A stretch of 64,000 nt of DNA from Bacteroidota bacterium (GCA_018818065.1 JAHISV010000012.1:124001-188000), one strand, 5' to 3'. Counted from the first letter of the stretch, positions 6,922-15,672 are shown. Numbers and translations are program-made. Notes: generated from the sequence alone by a model not told the origin.

Positions 6922-8655
6922 ATGCTTTTAGATGGTTTCTCAATATCTGGATATAGAAGTTTCGGAGAAAAACAGCAATCTTTTTCAAAACTTTCAAAAA
7001 TCAATCTTGTCGTTGGGCAAAACAATAGTGGCAAATCGAATGTCCTACGCTTATTAGTAGATCACATGCACAATTATATGCGTGCAATAAATGGGTTCGG
7101 TTGGCCCCCATCAAATTTTTCCGAGATAGACAAACATTTAGGCACTGAGAAAATTCCCATTAAAATTGGTGTTGCTGTTAACCTCGATACAGATTTAGCC
7201 AAACGCAAACTTGATGAAAGTGATGGGAATATCCGGCATTTAATTGGAAAAATATTCGATTCATCATTCATTCATTCAAACGCGAATCTACTTTGGTTAG
7301 TGTTTGGTGAAACTGACGATAAAGGCAAAAATGGCATAGATACAGCCCACATTGATCAGATAAAGAATGAAAATATTATGACACCTGATGAGTGGAATGC
7401 CTTATGTCTTGGGCTCACAAGAGGAGCTAGTGATCTTGACAATAACATTAATAGTGTTCTATTAACAATTTCTCGTAATTTAATTGAAACTCCTAGTATT
7501 TATTTTATTCCAGCAATAAGACAAATCAATTTCAATTCAGATAGTGGTAGTGACTTAAGTGGAGCAGGAATCGTTGAGAAGCTAGCTAAATTACAGAATC
7601 CTGACCATAATGAGCAGGAACTTAGGAAAGATTTCGAAAGGGTGAACCATTTTTTGCAAGACGTTGTAGGGAATAATGATGCTACCATTGAGATACCTTA
7701 TGCTAGAGATAAGATAATTGTTCATATGGATGGTAAAGCTTTACCATTGGAATCATTGGGAACAGGAATTCATGAAGTAATAATTCTTGCTTCCGCTTCT
7801 ACTCTATTGAACGATTCAATAATTTGTATCGAAGAACCTGAAATTCATCTTCATCCAATACTGCAAAAAAAATTAATGCAGTATCTTTTTAATAATACGT
7901 CAAATCAGTATTTCATCGCTACGCATTCGCCTCATTTACTTGACGACAAGAACAGTCGAATTTTTCATATTACTAATGATGGGATATCATCTTCTGTTAC
8001 AGTTGTAAAGACTAACGATGAACTTTTTGATATTTGCTCAGATTTGGGGTATCGACCATCTGATTTACTTCAAACAAATTGTATAATCTGGGTAGAAGGT
8101 CCTTCTGATCGGATTTATATTAATCATTGGCTCAACTCAATAAATAGCTCATTAATTGAAGGCACACACTATTCAATAATGTTCTATGGTGGTAGATTAT
8201 TGAGTCATTTAACTGCAAAAGAATATCAGGTTAGCGATTTTATTTCTTTAACTAGGCTTAATAGAAATTCTATCATCATTATAGATAGTGATAAATCAAA
8301 CGAATCTGATACAATTAATGATACGAAAGCAAGAATCAAAGCAGAATTTGAATCAACCAACAAAATGGTTTGGATTACACAAGGTCGTGAGATAGAAAAT
8401 TACATTGACCCAGACTTTTATGAGATCTCTGTAAAAAGTGTTCACCCATCTGCATTGGAACTAACGGGGAAAACTATTTATTCCAATTTACCGAAATATA
8501 ATTCTAATAATTCGACTGATGTATCTACTGCTGACAAGATAAAGGTTGCTAAGCTAATTACTAAGTCAGAACCTGATTATGATCAACTAGATCTAGAAGA
8601 AAGAATTAATGAGATTAATAGATTTATTTGCCATGCCAATGGATTTGAAATATAA
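6922..8655 (+). CDS. cassette 2: OLD-family ATPase with TOPRIM nuclease domain
   Basis: A 577-residue AAA ATPase of the overcoming-lysogenization-defect (OLD) type. Walker A is GQNNSGKSN (~residues 33-41) and Walker B/ABC-like D-loop is ICIEEPEIHLHP, followed by the ATHSPHLLD switch. The C-terminal TOPRIM domain shows IIWVEGPSDRIYI and then IIIIDSDKS. OLD proteins are nucleases; some act alone and others in anti-phage systems such as Gabija (GajA), but no GajB-type helicase follows here. The start at 6922 is chosen because GGAG precedes it at 6912. A TTG 33 nt upstream would overlap the recombination core. The stop codon overlaps the TATAAC of the next attC-like site. Confidence 0.85.
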   Translation: MLLDGFSISGYRSFGEKQQSFSKLSKINLVVGQNNSGKSNVLRLLVDHMHNYMRAINGFGWPPSNFSEIDKHLGTEKIPIKIGVAVNLDTDLAKRKLDESDGNIRHLIGKIFDSSFIHSNANLLWLVFGETDDKGKNGIDTAHIDQIKNENIMTPDEWNALCLGLTRGASDLDNNINSVLLTISRNLIETPSIYFIPAIRQINFNSDSGSDLSGAGIVEKLAKLQNPDHNEQELRKDFERVNHFLQDVVGNNDATIEIPYARDKIIVHMDGKALPLESLGTGIHEVIILASASTLLNDSIICIEEPEIHLHPILQKKLMQYLFNNTSNQYFIATHSPHLLDDKNSRIFHITNDGISSSVTVVKTNDELFDICSDLGYRPSDLLQTNCIIWVEGPSDRIYINHWLNSINSSLIEGTHYSIMFYGGRLLSHLTAKEYQVSDFISLTRLNRNSIIIIDSDKSNESDTINDTKARIKAEFESTNKMVWITQGREIENYIDPDFYEISVKSVHPSALELTGKTIYSNLPKYNSNNSTDVSTADKIKVAKLITKSEPDYDQLDLEERINEINRFICHANGFEI

Positions 8656-8889
8656 CCAGCTTTGCAAGCAGACCCCGCCAAAAAGATCGGCGGGCAGGCG
8701 CGAACGAAACATAGTTCTTAGTAATTTATGAAATAGTATTTCAGTGTACGTAGCCTTTTGAAGTAGTACTATAAAGTTAAGTAGCGTCGCCGCATTGTCT
8801 GACAAGTTAATGCGGCTACTAATTATAAAAATTTGTTGTTAGTGTAGCATTCCTGTTATGGGGGGCTGCTTAAAAGCAACAACGTTATA
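8651..8889 (+). repeat. attC-like recombination site 2 (long palindrome)
   Basis: It opens with TATAACCAGCTTTGCAAGCAG (8651 onward, overlapping the OLD stop) and closes with CTGCTTAAAAGCAACAACGTTATA (to 8889), outer arms that pair with each other. Internal stems: CCCGCC/GGCGGG around 8675-8694, and GTAGC plus GCCGCATT (8781-8796) with AATGCGGCTAC (8809-8819). The order of internal blocks matches the site at 6682-6904, so the two are homologous. At 239 bp it is long for an attC. Confidence 0.65.
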
Positions 8890-8968
8890 TGCTTAGAAAA
8901 TAATCTTGATGTTGTCCTAATATGGGCTTATATTTAACCCAGAATAAAGACAATATAAGGGTACAAAA

Positions 8969-9259
8969 ATGAAGAACATCTCAGTTTCAAATGACATAAT
9001 TCCAGTTGGTCAATTCAAATCCGGGTTGGCTAAATACCTAAAAGAAATTCAGAACAAACGTAATTCTTTGATTATCACTCAAAATGGTAAACCTGCCGGA
9101 GTATTAATCTCTCCATCAGAATTTGATGATTTGAGACAAACTAAGCTATTCATTGAATCAATTTCACGTGGTTTATCAGATTCCGAAAGAGGAGAAGTAA
9201 TGTCCACTTCACAAATTCGAAGTGAATTACAAAAAGCAAGAACCGGAAAAGGAAGATGA
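8969..9259 (+). CDS. cassette 3: antitoxin of the Phd/YefM family
   Basis: A 96-residue antitoxin. The N-terminus (VGQFKSGLAKYLKEI, then LIITQNGKPAGVLISPSEFD) is the Phd/YefM DNA-binding fold, and the C-terminal tail is charged and probably binds the toxin. It would neutralise the following RelE/ParE toxin and repress their shared promoter. It overlaps the toxin gene by 4 nt (ATGA). It lies 85 nt after the GTTATA core, leaving room for its own promoter, as is usual for toxin-antitoxin cassettes. Confidence 0.85.
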   Translation: MKNISVSNDIIPVGQFKSGLAKYLKEIQNKRNSLIITQNGKPAGVLISPSEFDDLRQTKLFIESISRGLSDSERGEVMSTSQIRSELQKARTGKGR

Positions 9260-9561
9260 AAATATTCTGGACAAAAGAAGCATTGTTTCGATTACAAGAT
9301 ATTGAAGAATATATCTCACGAGATAATCCCATTGTTGCAATTGAGTTTGTTGACAAGTTAATATCACTTGCTGAAACATTAATTGATAATCCAGATAGAG
9401 GTAGACTCGTACCTGAATTGTCGATGGAAAATATCCGAGAGTTATTGCATAAAAATTACAGAATTGTTTATTTGGTCAAGAAAAGCTCTGTAGAAATTCT
9501 TACTGTATTTGAAGGTCATCAATTATTGAAGAAAGAAGAAATAATTAAAGGGAGAAATTAA
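9256..9561 (+). CDS. cassette 3: toxin of the RelE/ParE family
   Basis: A 101-residue RelE/ParE superfamily toxin. It has the typical N-terminal WTKEALFRLQDIEEYIS helices, the LVPEL segment with nearby conserved Arg, and the C-terminal YRIVYLVKKSSVEILTVFEGHQLL beta hairpin. Whether it cleaves mRNA (RelE) or poisons gyrase (ParE) cannot be told from sequence; the ...REL.KNYRIVY pattern leans towards ParE. It is coupled to the Phd-type antitoxin by an ATGA overlap. No clear attC-like site follows it, so the cassette boundary on this side is lost or diverged. Confidence 0.85.
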   Translation: MKIFWTKEALFRLQDIEEYISRDNPIVAIEFVDKLISLAETLIDNPDRGRLVPELSMENIRELLHKNYRIVYLVKKSSVEILTVFEGHQLLKKEEIIKGRN

Positions 9562-9571
9562 TAAACGCATC

Positions 9572-9656
9572 TCCGAAGGAGTCCTTCGGACAAACCGCCA
9601 GTTCTGAGAAAGTTACGGTCGGCTACAAATTACCTGCCTCTGCGGCAGGCAGGTAA
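9572..9656. repeat. two perfect palindromes after the toxin gene
   Basis: TCCGAAGGA-G-TCCTTCGGA occupies 9572-9590. TTACCTGCCT (9630-9639) pairs with AGGCAGGTAA (9647-9656) around a CTGCGGC loop. Neither has a following T-tract. They are REP-like and mark the right edge of the accessory island. The remaining ~360 bp to the next gene contain only an AGGGCT/AGCCCT pair near 9703-9729 and no gene I can support. Confidence 0.6.
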
Positions 9657-9855
9657 ATAATCCTTGTAAGTAAAGCATTGAAGTTTCCATCTTCGCCCAA
9701 AAGAGGGCTATGCCTGATAAACTAAGCCCTGTATTTTTCTTTCAGTTTCTCCTACAAGGTCAACTCTTCAAATATATTTTAAGCAAGTAACAATTTTTGC
9801 AATTATTTGCGGGCTATCTTCGTTTATGCAATTAAGTTGCGGAGATTCTTTAGGC

Positions 9856-9885
9856 TTGTTTTACATGTAATTGTTGCTTTATATA
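9856..9885 (+). promoter_or_regulatory. possible sigma-70-type promoter for the RRM gene
   Basis: TTGTTT (9856-9861) and TATATA (9880-9885) are separated by 18 nt in the long leader before the RNA-binding protein gene. The leader of roughly 130 nt would fit a temperature-regulated RRM transcript. This is a by-eye match only. Confidence 0.3.
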
Positions 9886-10020
9886 GTATGTTGAAAAAAA
9901 CAATTTTAAGGTATAAATGGGTTTGGATGTTGAATTAGTATGCCCTCACTCTATGTTAACTTAAAACCAGCAATATTAGTAGAGATAAAAATTCATTATT
10001 TATTATGCAGGAGAGTTAGA

Positions 10021-10461
10021 ATGAAACTTTATGTTGGCAATTTGTCGTACCAGGTTACCGAAGAAGATCTGAAGCAGGCTTTTGAGGCTTTCGGTCAAGT
10101 GGAATCAGCCGCCCTAATCAAGGATAAGTTCAGTGGGCAATCAAAAGGATTCGGGTTCATTGAAATGGCTTCCAAATCCGAAGGCGAAGCTGCTATTGAG
10201 GGACTTAACGGCAAAGAGCTAAAAGGCCGGGAGCTTAGCGTTAATGAAGCTCGACCCAAAACCGAAGGACATGGCGGCAGAGGCGGTTTTCGCGGCGGAA
10301 GCGGCGGCGGTGGAAGTAAAGGCGGATTTGGCGGAAACAAAGGCGGATTCGGTGGCGGTGGCAGAGGCGGATTTGGCGGCGGCGGCGGTAGAAGTGGATC
10401 CGGCGGCGGCAACCGTGGCGGGCAAAGCGGCGATAGAGGCAGGCGAGATCGTGACTCGTAA
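10021..10461 (+). CDS. RNA-binding protein, single RRM with glycine-rich tail
   Basis: A 146-residue protein. Residues 1-80 are one RRM, with RNP2 (KLYVGNL, residue 2 onward) and RNP1 (SKGFGFIEM). Residues ~85-146 are a low-complexity Gly/Arg-rich tail ending in RGRRDRDS. Such glycine-rich RRM proteins act as RNA chaperones, often cold-induced. The ATG at 10021 is chosen because AGGAG lies just upstream and the RRM begins immediately. An in-frame ATG at 9940 would add 27 unrelated residues. The GC-rich tail is a strong local contrast with the AT-rich surroundings. Confidence 0.9.
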   Translation: MKLYVGNLSYQVTEEDLKQAFEAFGQVESAALIKDKFSGQSKGFGFIEMASKSEGEAAIEGLNGKELKGRELSVNEARPKTEGHGGRGGFRGGSGGGGSKGGFGGNKGGFGGGGRGGFGGGGGRSGSGGGNRGGQSGDRGRRDRDS

Positions 10462-10579
10462 TCCAAAACGAATTTGACAGAATATAATTTCAATTAGTGC
10501 ATAAATGTAAAATCGTAAGTGGTAGTATCCGGTGGTATTATATTCAACTTATCACTTACAGGATAAAGCTGTTTTTTTT

Positions 10580-10606
10580 AGGGCTACAGGCTAGCCCTGT
10601 TTTTTT
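10580..10606 (+). terminator. Rho-independent terminator after the RRM gene
   Basis: AGGGCTA (10580-10586) pairs with TAGCCCT (10592-10598) around CAGGC, followed by a T-rich tract. It is correctly placed to end the RRM transcript. Confidence 0.75.
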
Positions 10607-10992
10607 GTGTTTTTCCCCCTCTTTTTTCCTGAATCAATTTCCACTCAAATTAACCCATTTGGTTTTTACCGGAACACTTCACCATTCAAACAGAACCTGA
10701 ATAATTGTCCTCTAAAGTTCCTTTCCCTTGTCAATGATAGGTTAAGCATTTATTTAAAACTTTAAGTGGAACAAATAGTATTCAGAACCATGTTTAATTA
10801 ACGCCTTGGCAGAAATAATTACATTTATGATTTATTGATAGGTAAGAAAAGACTATTTTTACTAAGAAAATATTAAATTAAAACCACACAAATACTAATT
10901 AAGGAGCGCTGGCAAGAGTTAGAGGGCACAAGTATCCTGATAATTTTTCATTAGAAACACACTGTCTCTACAATTCTTACAGCTTATATACT
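10607..10992. other. intergenic, no feature seen
   Basis: About 390 bp of AT-rich sequence lie between the RRM terminator and the GNAT-nitrilase gene. I see no credible ORF, strong hairpin or recognisable promoter. Confidence 0.4.
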
Positions 10993-12525
10993 ATGAAAGA
11001 TATTGAGAATATTGAATTAACGTATTTAAGTCTTAGTGACTACCAGGAACTTAAAGATGCTATGATAGAGTCTTATACAAACATGCCAAACTCATATTGG
11101 AAAGAGCACCATATAGAAACATTAATTCGCAAATTCCGGGATGGTCAGGTTGTTATTAAAGTGAACGACCAGATTGCAGGTTGCGCCTTGTCAATAATTG
11201 TTGATTACGACAGTTTTGATGATAACCATACTTATGTTGATATTACTGGAAACTATACTTTTGATACACATACTATGACGGGGGATATTCTATACGGGAT
11301 TGATGTTTTTATCAAACCGGAATTTCGTGGATTACGACTAGGAAGACGCCTTTATGATTACAGGAAAGAATTGTGCGAAAGATTAAATCTCAAAGGGGTA
11401 GCCTTTGGTGGAAGAATACCTAATTACCATAAATACTCCGATACTCTTTCGCCCAAGGAATATATTGCAAAAGTCAGAAGAAGAGAAATTCATGATCCTG
11501 TCTTAAATTTCCAGATTTCAAATGATTTTCACCCTGCTAAAATTTTAGATAATTACCTGACGGGCGATAAGGCTTCTAAGGATTATGCCGTTCTGCTTGA
11601 ATGGGATAACATTTATTATGAAAAAAAGCGAAAACTTGCCAGTGCAACAAAAAAAGTTGTAAGGCTTGGGCTAATTCAGTGGCAGATGCGCCCTTATAAA
11701 ACTTTCGAAGAACTAATGCAGCAAGCTGAGTACTTTATTGACGCTGTTTCAGGTTATCGTTCGGATTTTGCTCTCTTTCCTGAATTTTTTAACGCACCTT
11801 TAATGGCTGAGAATAATCATCTTAGTGAATCTGAAGCCATAAGAGAACTGGCTAAACATACCGATGAAATTGTTCAGAAGTTTTCTGAGCTGGCCATTTC
11901 TTATAATATTAATATTATCACCGGTAGTATGCCCGTAGTTAGAGAAAACAGGCTGTACAACACAGGTTACTTATGTAAAAGAGACGGGAAAATTGAAAGT
12001 TATGAAAAACTGCATATAACTCCTGACGAGAAAATGGTCTGGGGTTTAGAAGGCGGTAACAAACTCCAGGTTTTTGACACAGATTGTGGAAAAATTGGAG
12101 TATTAATTTGCTATGATGTTGAATTTCCCGAATTAAGCCGATTATTAGCTGAAGACGGAATGGATATATTATTTGTCCCCTTCCTTACGGATACCCAAAA
12201 CGGATATTCACGTGTTCGAAATTGCGCCCAATCCAGAGCAATTGAGAACGAATGTTATGTGGCTATTGCAGGCAGCGTGGGTAATCTTCCCAAGGTTCAT
12301 AACATGGATATACAGTTTGCCCAATCAATGGTTTTTACTCCCTGCGATTTTTCCTTCCCGGCAAATGGAATTAAAGCGGAAGCCACACCGAACACCGAGA
12401 TGATATTAATTGCAGATGTTGATATCGATCTGTTAAGGGAGCTAAACCAATTCGGCAGTGTTAGAAACCTTAAAGATCAGCGTAAAGATATTTATGAACT
12501 GAAAAAGCTTACTAAGAATAACTAA
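10993..12525 (+). CDS. GNAT acetyltransferase-carbon-nitrogen hydrolase fusion
   Basis: A 510-residue two-domain protein. Residues 1-~205 are a GNAT fold with the acetyl-CoA loop KPEFRGLRLGRRLYDYR. Residues ~220-505 are a nitrilase-superfamily amidohydrolase with the catalytic triad Glu264 (FPEFF), Lys339 (YEKLHITPDE) and Cys373 (LICYDVEFPE). This fusion is known in Bacteroidota and proteobacteria; the joint reaction has not been assigned. The two activities could acylate and deacylate related amines. No signal peptide. The gene stands alone, ended by its own terminator. Confidence 0.88.
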   Translation: MKDIENIELTYLSLSDYQELKDAMIESYTNMPNSYWKEHHIETLIRKFRDGQVVIKVNDQIAGCALSIIVDYDSFDDNHTYVDITGNYTFDTHTMTGDILYGIDVFIKPEFRGLRLGRRLYDYRKELCERLNLKGVAFGGRIPNYHKYSDTLSPKEYIAKVRRREIHDPVLNFQISNDFHPAKILDNYLTGDKASKDYAVLLEWDNIYYEKKRKLASATKKVVRLGLIQWQMRPYKTFEELMQQAEYFIDAVSGYRSDFALFPEFFNAPLMAENNHLSESEAIRELAKHTDEIVQKFSELAISYNINIITGSMPVVRENRLYNTGYLCKRDGKIESYEKLHITPDEKMVWGLEGGNKLQVFDTDCGKIGVLICYDVEFPELSRLLAEDGMDILFVPFLTDTQNGYSRVRNCAQSRAIENECYVAIAGSVGNLPKVHNMDIQFAQSMVFTPCDFSFPANGIKAEATPNTEMILIADVDIDLLRELNQFGSVRNLKDQRKDIYELKKLTKNN

Positions 12526-12547
12526 ATATTTACCCGGAAAATAAAAC

Positions 12548-12586
12548 AAAGGCTTTTAAGTATTCAGGTATTTAAAAGCCTTTTTT
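12548..12586 (+). terminator. Rho-independent terminator
   Basis: AAAGGCTTTTAA (12548-12559) pairs with TTAAAAGCCTTT (12572-12583), followed by a T-tract. It ends the GNAT-nitrilase transcript. Confidence 0.85.
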
Positions 12587-12774
12587 GTAAGAGCAAAGAG
12601 AACAATTGGCATAAGTAAAGCGAATAATTGTACTTATAAATAACCTTGAAGAGAAAATGTTTTTTTCTAAAACTAAATTTAATTGGGCTATGTTCTAATA
12701 CATATCATTAATTATCTCACCTAAAAGTATATTTATGAGTATTTTTAGGGAGATTATTTGAGGATAATAACATT

Positions 12775-13887
12775 ATGACTGATAACTATATTGATGAAGA
12801 GTTTAGTTTTGATCGTTATCCGAAGACCGACAATTTTTCCCTAAAAGCCTGGAATGCTGCCGACGAACATATTCTTAATTATCTCGAAGATAATGATCTG
12901 TTTCGCCCAAACCCTGTAATCTATAATGACCGCTTCGGGTTCCTCACCTGCGTCCTAAACTATCTATCACCTGTAATTGTGATAAGTGAGAAAAGTCAGG
13001 AAAAATCCTGCAGACTAAACATGCAGAGAAATAACCTGAAAGAGAACGATGAACGGTTTGTTACTCCCCTTGCCTCTTTACCCGGCAAAGTTGATCTGGG
13101 AATTGTAAAACTGCCAAAATCGCTGGATTTATTCCGCTTATATCTTGATCACCTTTCTGCTTATCTTCATGACGATTCATTAGTAATCTGCTCTTTTATG
13201 ACAAGACATTTTACCCAGCAAATATTGGAAATTGCTAACGAGTTTTTTTATGAATTTGAGCAGAGCAAAGCCTGGAAAAAGTCACGCGTGTTGATACTTA
13301 GCAAGCCTAAAAAACCGGAGCCAATACAGATTACAAACTCGATTGAATGGCGGGAGAAAACATTCAAACAGTATTTTGGTGTTTTTTCTGCCGGCAATAT
13401 CGACTATGCGACTCAATTCCTAATAGATAATATTACTGTAAAAAATGAAGACAAGACTGTTCTGGATCTTGCCTCGGGTAACGGAATAATTGCATGCGCC
13501 GTAAAAAGCAAAAATCCCGATTGTGAAATTAATTTAATTGATGATTCTTTCCTTGCCGTTGAATCCTCAAAACTCAACCTGTCGGGTGAAAAAATATTTT
13601 TCTACTTTAACGATACACTTGAAGATTTCGAAAGCGATTATTTTGATTTGGTTATCTCAAATCCCCCTTTTCATTTTGAATATGAAAACAACATAGAAGT
13701 CGCTCTTTCTTTGTTCAATGATGTTGTAAGGTGTTTAAAAATCGATGGGCGTTTCCTGCTTGTTGCCAGCAGGCATCTAAACTACAGAACTCATCTGGAA
13801 AATATATTCTCAAAGGTTTTAACAGTTGCCGAGAATGATAAATTTATAATTTATGAATGTACAAAGCATATTATTCCCGTGGTATAA
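12775..13887 (+). CDS. rlmG: 23S rRNA (guanine-N2)-methyltransferase, RlmG/RsmC type
   Basis: A 370-residue protein with the two-domain layout of RlmG. The N-terminal half is a degenerate methyltransferase-like fold starting DRYPKTDNFSLKAWNAADE. The C-terminal half is a Rossmann methyltransferase with SAM motif I DLASGNGIIAC (Asp231) and catalytic NPPFHFE (Asn296). RlmG modifies G1835 of 23S rRNA and RsmC G1207 of 16S; length and N-terminus favour RlmG. It is followed 11 nt later by the DUF1028 gene. Confidence 0.8.
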   Translation: MTDNYIDEEFSFDRYPKTDNFSLKAWNAADEHILNYLEDNDLFRPNPVIYNDRFGFLTCVLNYLSPVIVISEKSQEKSCRLNMQRNNLKENDERFVTPLASLPGKVDLGIVKLPKSLDLFRLYLDHLSAYLHDDSLVICSFMTRHFTQQILEIANEFFYEFEQSKAWKKSRVLILSKPKKPEPIQITNSIEWREKTFKQYFGVFSAGNIDYATQFLIDNITVKNEDKTVLDLASGNGIIACAVKSKNPDCEINLIDDSFLAVESSKLNLSGEKIFFYFNDTLEDFESDYFDLVISNPPFHFEYENNIEVALSLFNDVVRCLKIDGRFLLVASRHLNYRTHLENIFSKVLTVAENDKFIIYECTKHIIPVV

Positions 13888-13898
13888 AAGAAGGTTTT

Positions 13899-14888
13899 AT
13901 GAAAACATATAAAATGGCAATTCTTTTCCTGGTTCTGGTATTCGGATATATCAGCTCCGTCGCACAAAGTGTAGTTTCCAATAATTTTGCTCATACGTTT
14001 TCCATTGTTGCCCGTGACACGGTTACAGGCGAAATTGGGGTCGCGGTTCAAACCCACTCCTTCGCGGTAGGAAACCGGGTTTCATGGGCGGAAGCTGGTA
14101 TTGGTGCTATAGCAACGCAATCATTTACAAATAAATCTTTCGGACCCCGCGGGCTGGAATATTTAAGAGAGGGTTGCTCTGCAGAGGAAACGTTAGAAAA
14201 ATTGATCGATTCTGATTTCGGAAAAGATGTGCGCCAGGTTGGGATTATTGACAACAATGGAAATGTTGCCACCTGGACGGGTAAAAAATGCATTAGAGAA
14301 GCCGGGCACATCTCCGGCAATAACTTTTCAGTTCAAGCTAATATGATGTTGACAGATCAGGTTTGGTCAGCGATGGCAGAAGCATTTGAATCTACAAAGG
14401 CACCTCTCGCCGAAAGATTAATTGCCTCACTCGAAGCCGCTCAATCGGTTGGTGGAGATATACGGGGCATTCAAGCCGCTGCCATGAAAGTAGTTTCCGG
14501 CAAATCGACCGGGAATTATTGGGAAGGAGTCACTATTGACCTTCGGGTGGATGATAGTAAAGACCCAATAAAAGAACTTGCCCGCTTATTGAAAGTACAG
14601 AGAGCAAATGAGCACCTCGGTAGAGGCGAAGTTGCCTTAGAGAAGGGTGATCTTAAAACAGCCATAGAAGAAAACTCCATTGCCCAGGACATGTTGCCGG
14701 AAGATCTGGAAGTGAAATATTGGTATGCAGTCTCTTTGGCTAATAATAACATGGTTGAAATGTCATTACCTATTTTCAAGGAAGTTTTTGCCAAAGATAA
14801 CAATTGGAAAATTTTAACAGAACGCTTGCCTGAAGTTGATCTTCTTAGGGTCGGGAAAAGTGAATTAAGAGAAATTTTAGCACAATAA
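13899..14888 (+). CDS. exported DUF1028 protein (Ntn-hydrolase-like)
   Basis: A 329-residue protein with a signal peptide (MKTYKMAILFLVLVFGYISS, cleavage after VAQ). The mature part starts AHTFSIVARDTVTGEIGVAV, followed by THSFAVGNRVSWAEAG, the DUF1028 signature. DUF1028 is related to Ntn hydrolases but has no proven substrate. The C-terminal ~100 residues look like a TPR-type helical extension. The start at 13899 is preferred over an in-frame upstream ATG at 13857, because that one overlaps rlmG and delays the signal peptide. AAGAAGG precedes it. The next gene, an exported metallo-hydrolase, follows 25 nt later. Confidence 0.82.
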   Translation: MKTYKMAILFLVLVFGYISSVAQSVVSNNFAHTFSIVARDTVTGEIGVAVQTHSFAVGNRVSWAEAGIGAIATQSFTNKSFGPRGLEYLREGCSAEETLEKLIDSDFGKDVRQVGIIDNNGNVATWTGKKCIREAGHISGNNFSVQANMMLTDQVWSAMAEAFESTKAPLAERLIASLEAAQSVGGDIRGIQAAAMKVVSGKSTGNYWEGVTIDLRVDDSKDPIKELARLLKVQRANEHLGRGEVALEKGDLKTAIEENSIAQDMLPEDLEVKYWYAVSLANNNMVEMSLPIFKEVFAKDNNWKILTERLPEVDLLRVGKSELREILAQ

Positions 14889-14913
14889 TACTCAATTGAA
14901 TCCGGGGGGATAA

Positions 14914-15669
14914 ATGAGACACATTTTCGCATTTCTATTATTTACAGTTACAGCATTTGGACAGTCAGAACTTGCTACAAACATTTTCGTTACTCAGGCA
15001 GGTCCCTGGGCAACAAATTGTTACCTGATCTGGAACAACAATGAAGCGGCAATCATTGATGCCGGAACACCTATCGATACACTTCTTACTATCATAAAAG
15101 AAAAAGACCTTATTCTAAAATATCTGTTTATCACACATTGCCACCAGGATCACATTTCGGGCGTTAAGCTTATAAAGGAAAAGTACCCTGATGTAAAGCT
15201 TGTCGTTTCGGAAGTAGAATTTGGAGATATAGAATTCTACTCAGACTGGGAGAATTTGTTTGATGAAAAATCTGTTAGCGCCTGGAAGGCTGACGATAGA
15301 ATAAACAGACTAATGAATATGGACTATTCAGAAATTGGGACTCCCAATATCTTTGCTGATGATGGACAGGAGTTTGAGCTCGGAAATACTAAAGTTATCT
15401 CATACCATACTCCCGGTCACTCCAGAGGTTCTCTATCCTATTATACAGAAGGCGCCCTTTTCCCGGGTGATTTGATTTACTTTAATTCCGTGGGTTATCT
15501 TGATTATAAATTTAGCACTGAGGAAAGCATAACAGAATCCGTGAGACGATTGTATGAGTTGGTACCGGATGAAACTGTAATCTATTCCGGACATGGAACA
15601 AGTTCGACCATTGCACGAGAGAAAGAAGCCAATCGGGTGGTAAAACCAAATGAAACTTTTTGGAAATAA
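14914..15669 (+). CDS. exported MBL-fold metallo-hydrolase
   Basis: A 251-residue metallo-beta-lactamase-fold protein of the glyoxalase II-like group. It has a signal peptide (MRHIFAFLLFTVTAFGQ), the zinc motif THCHQDH, a second His in YHTPGHSRGS, an Asp in FPGDLIY, and a late SGHG His. It probably hydrolyses a thioester or similar small substrate in the periplasm; the substrate is unknown. A GGGGGGA Shine-Dalgarno-like run precedes the ATG. It ends 3 nt before the YunG-like gene, so the DUF1028, hydrolase and YunG genes probably form one operon. Confidence 0.85.
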   Translation: MRHIFAFLLFTVTAFGQSELATNIFVTQAGPWATNCYLIWNNNEAAIIDAGTPIDTLLTIIKEKDLILKYLFITHCHQDHISGVKLIKEKYPDVKLVVSEVEFGDIEFYSDWENLFDEKSVSAWKADDRINRLMNMDYSEIGTPNIFADDGQEFELGNTKVISYHTPGHSRGSLSYYTEGALFPGDLIYFNSVGYLDYKFSTEESITESVRRLYELVPDETVIYSGHGTSSTIAREKEANRVVKPNETFWK

Positions 15670-15672
15670 AGT

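Noticed and set aside
6922..8655. Gabija system
   Set aside because: GajA-like OLD architecture is present, but no GajB-type UvrD-like helicase gene follows; the next genes are a toxin-antitoxin pair.
9562..9850. A third attC-like site after the toxin gene
   Set aside because: The palindromes there do not have TATAAC/GTTATA ends or the shared internal blocks of the other two sites.
9940..10020. N-terminal extension of the RRM protein
   Set aside because: The RRM begins at the ATG 10021, which has an AGGAG site; the extension has no homology pattern.
10095..10493. Minus-strand proline-rich frame
   Set aside because: It is the shadow of the Gly/Arg-rich codons of the RRM protein tail.
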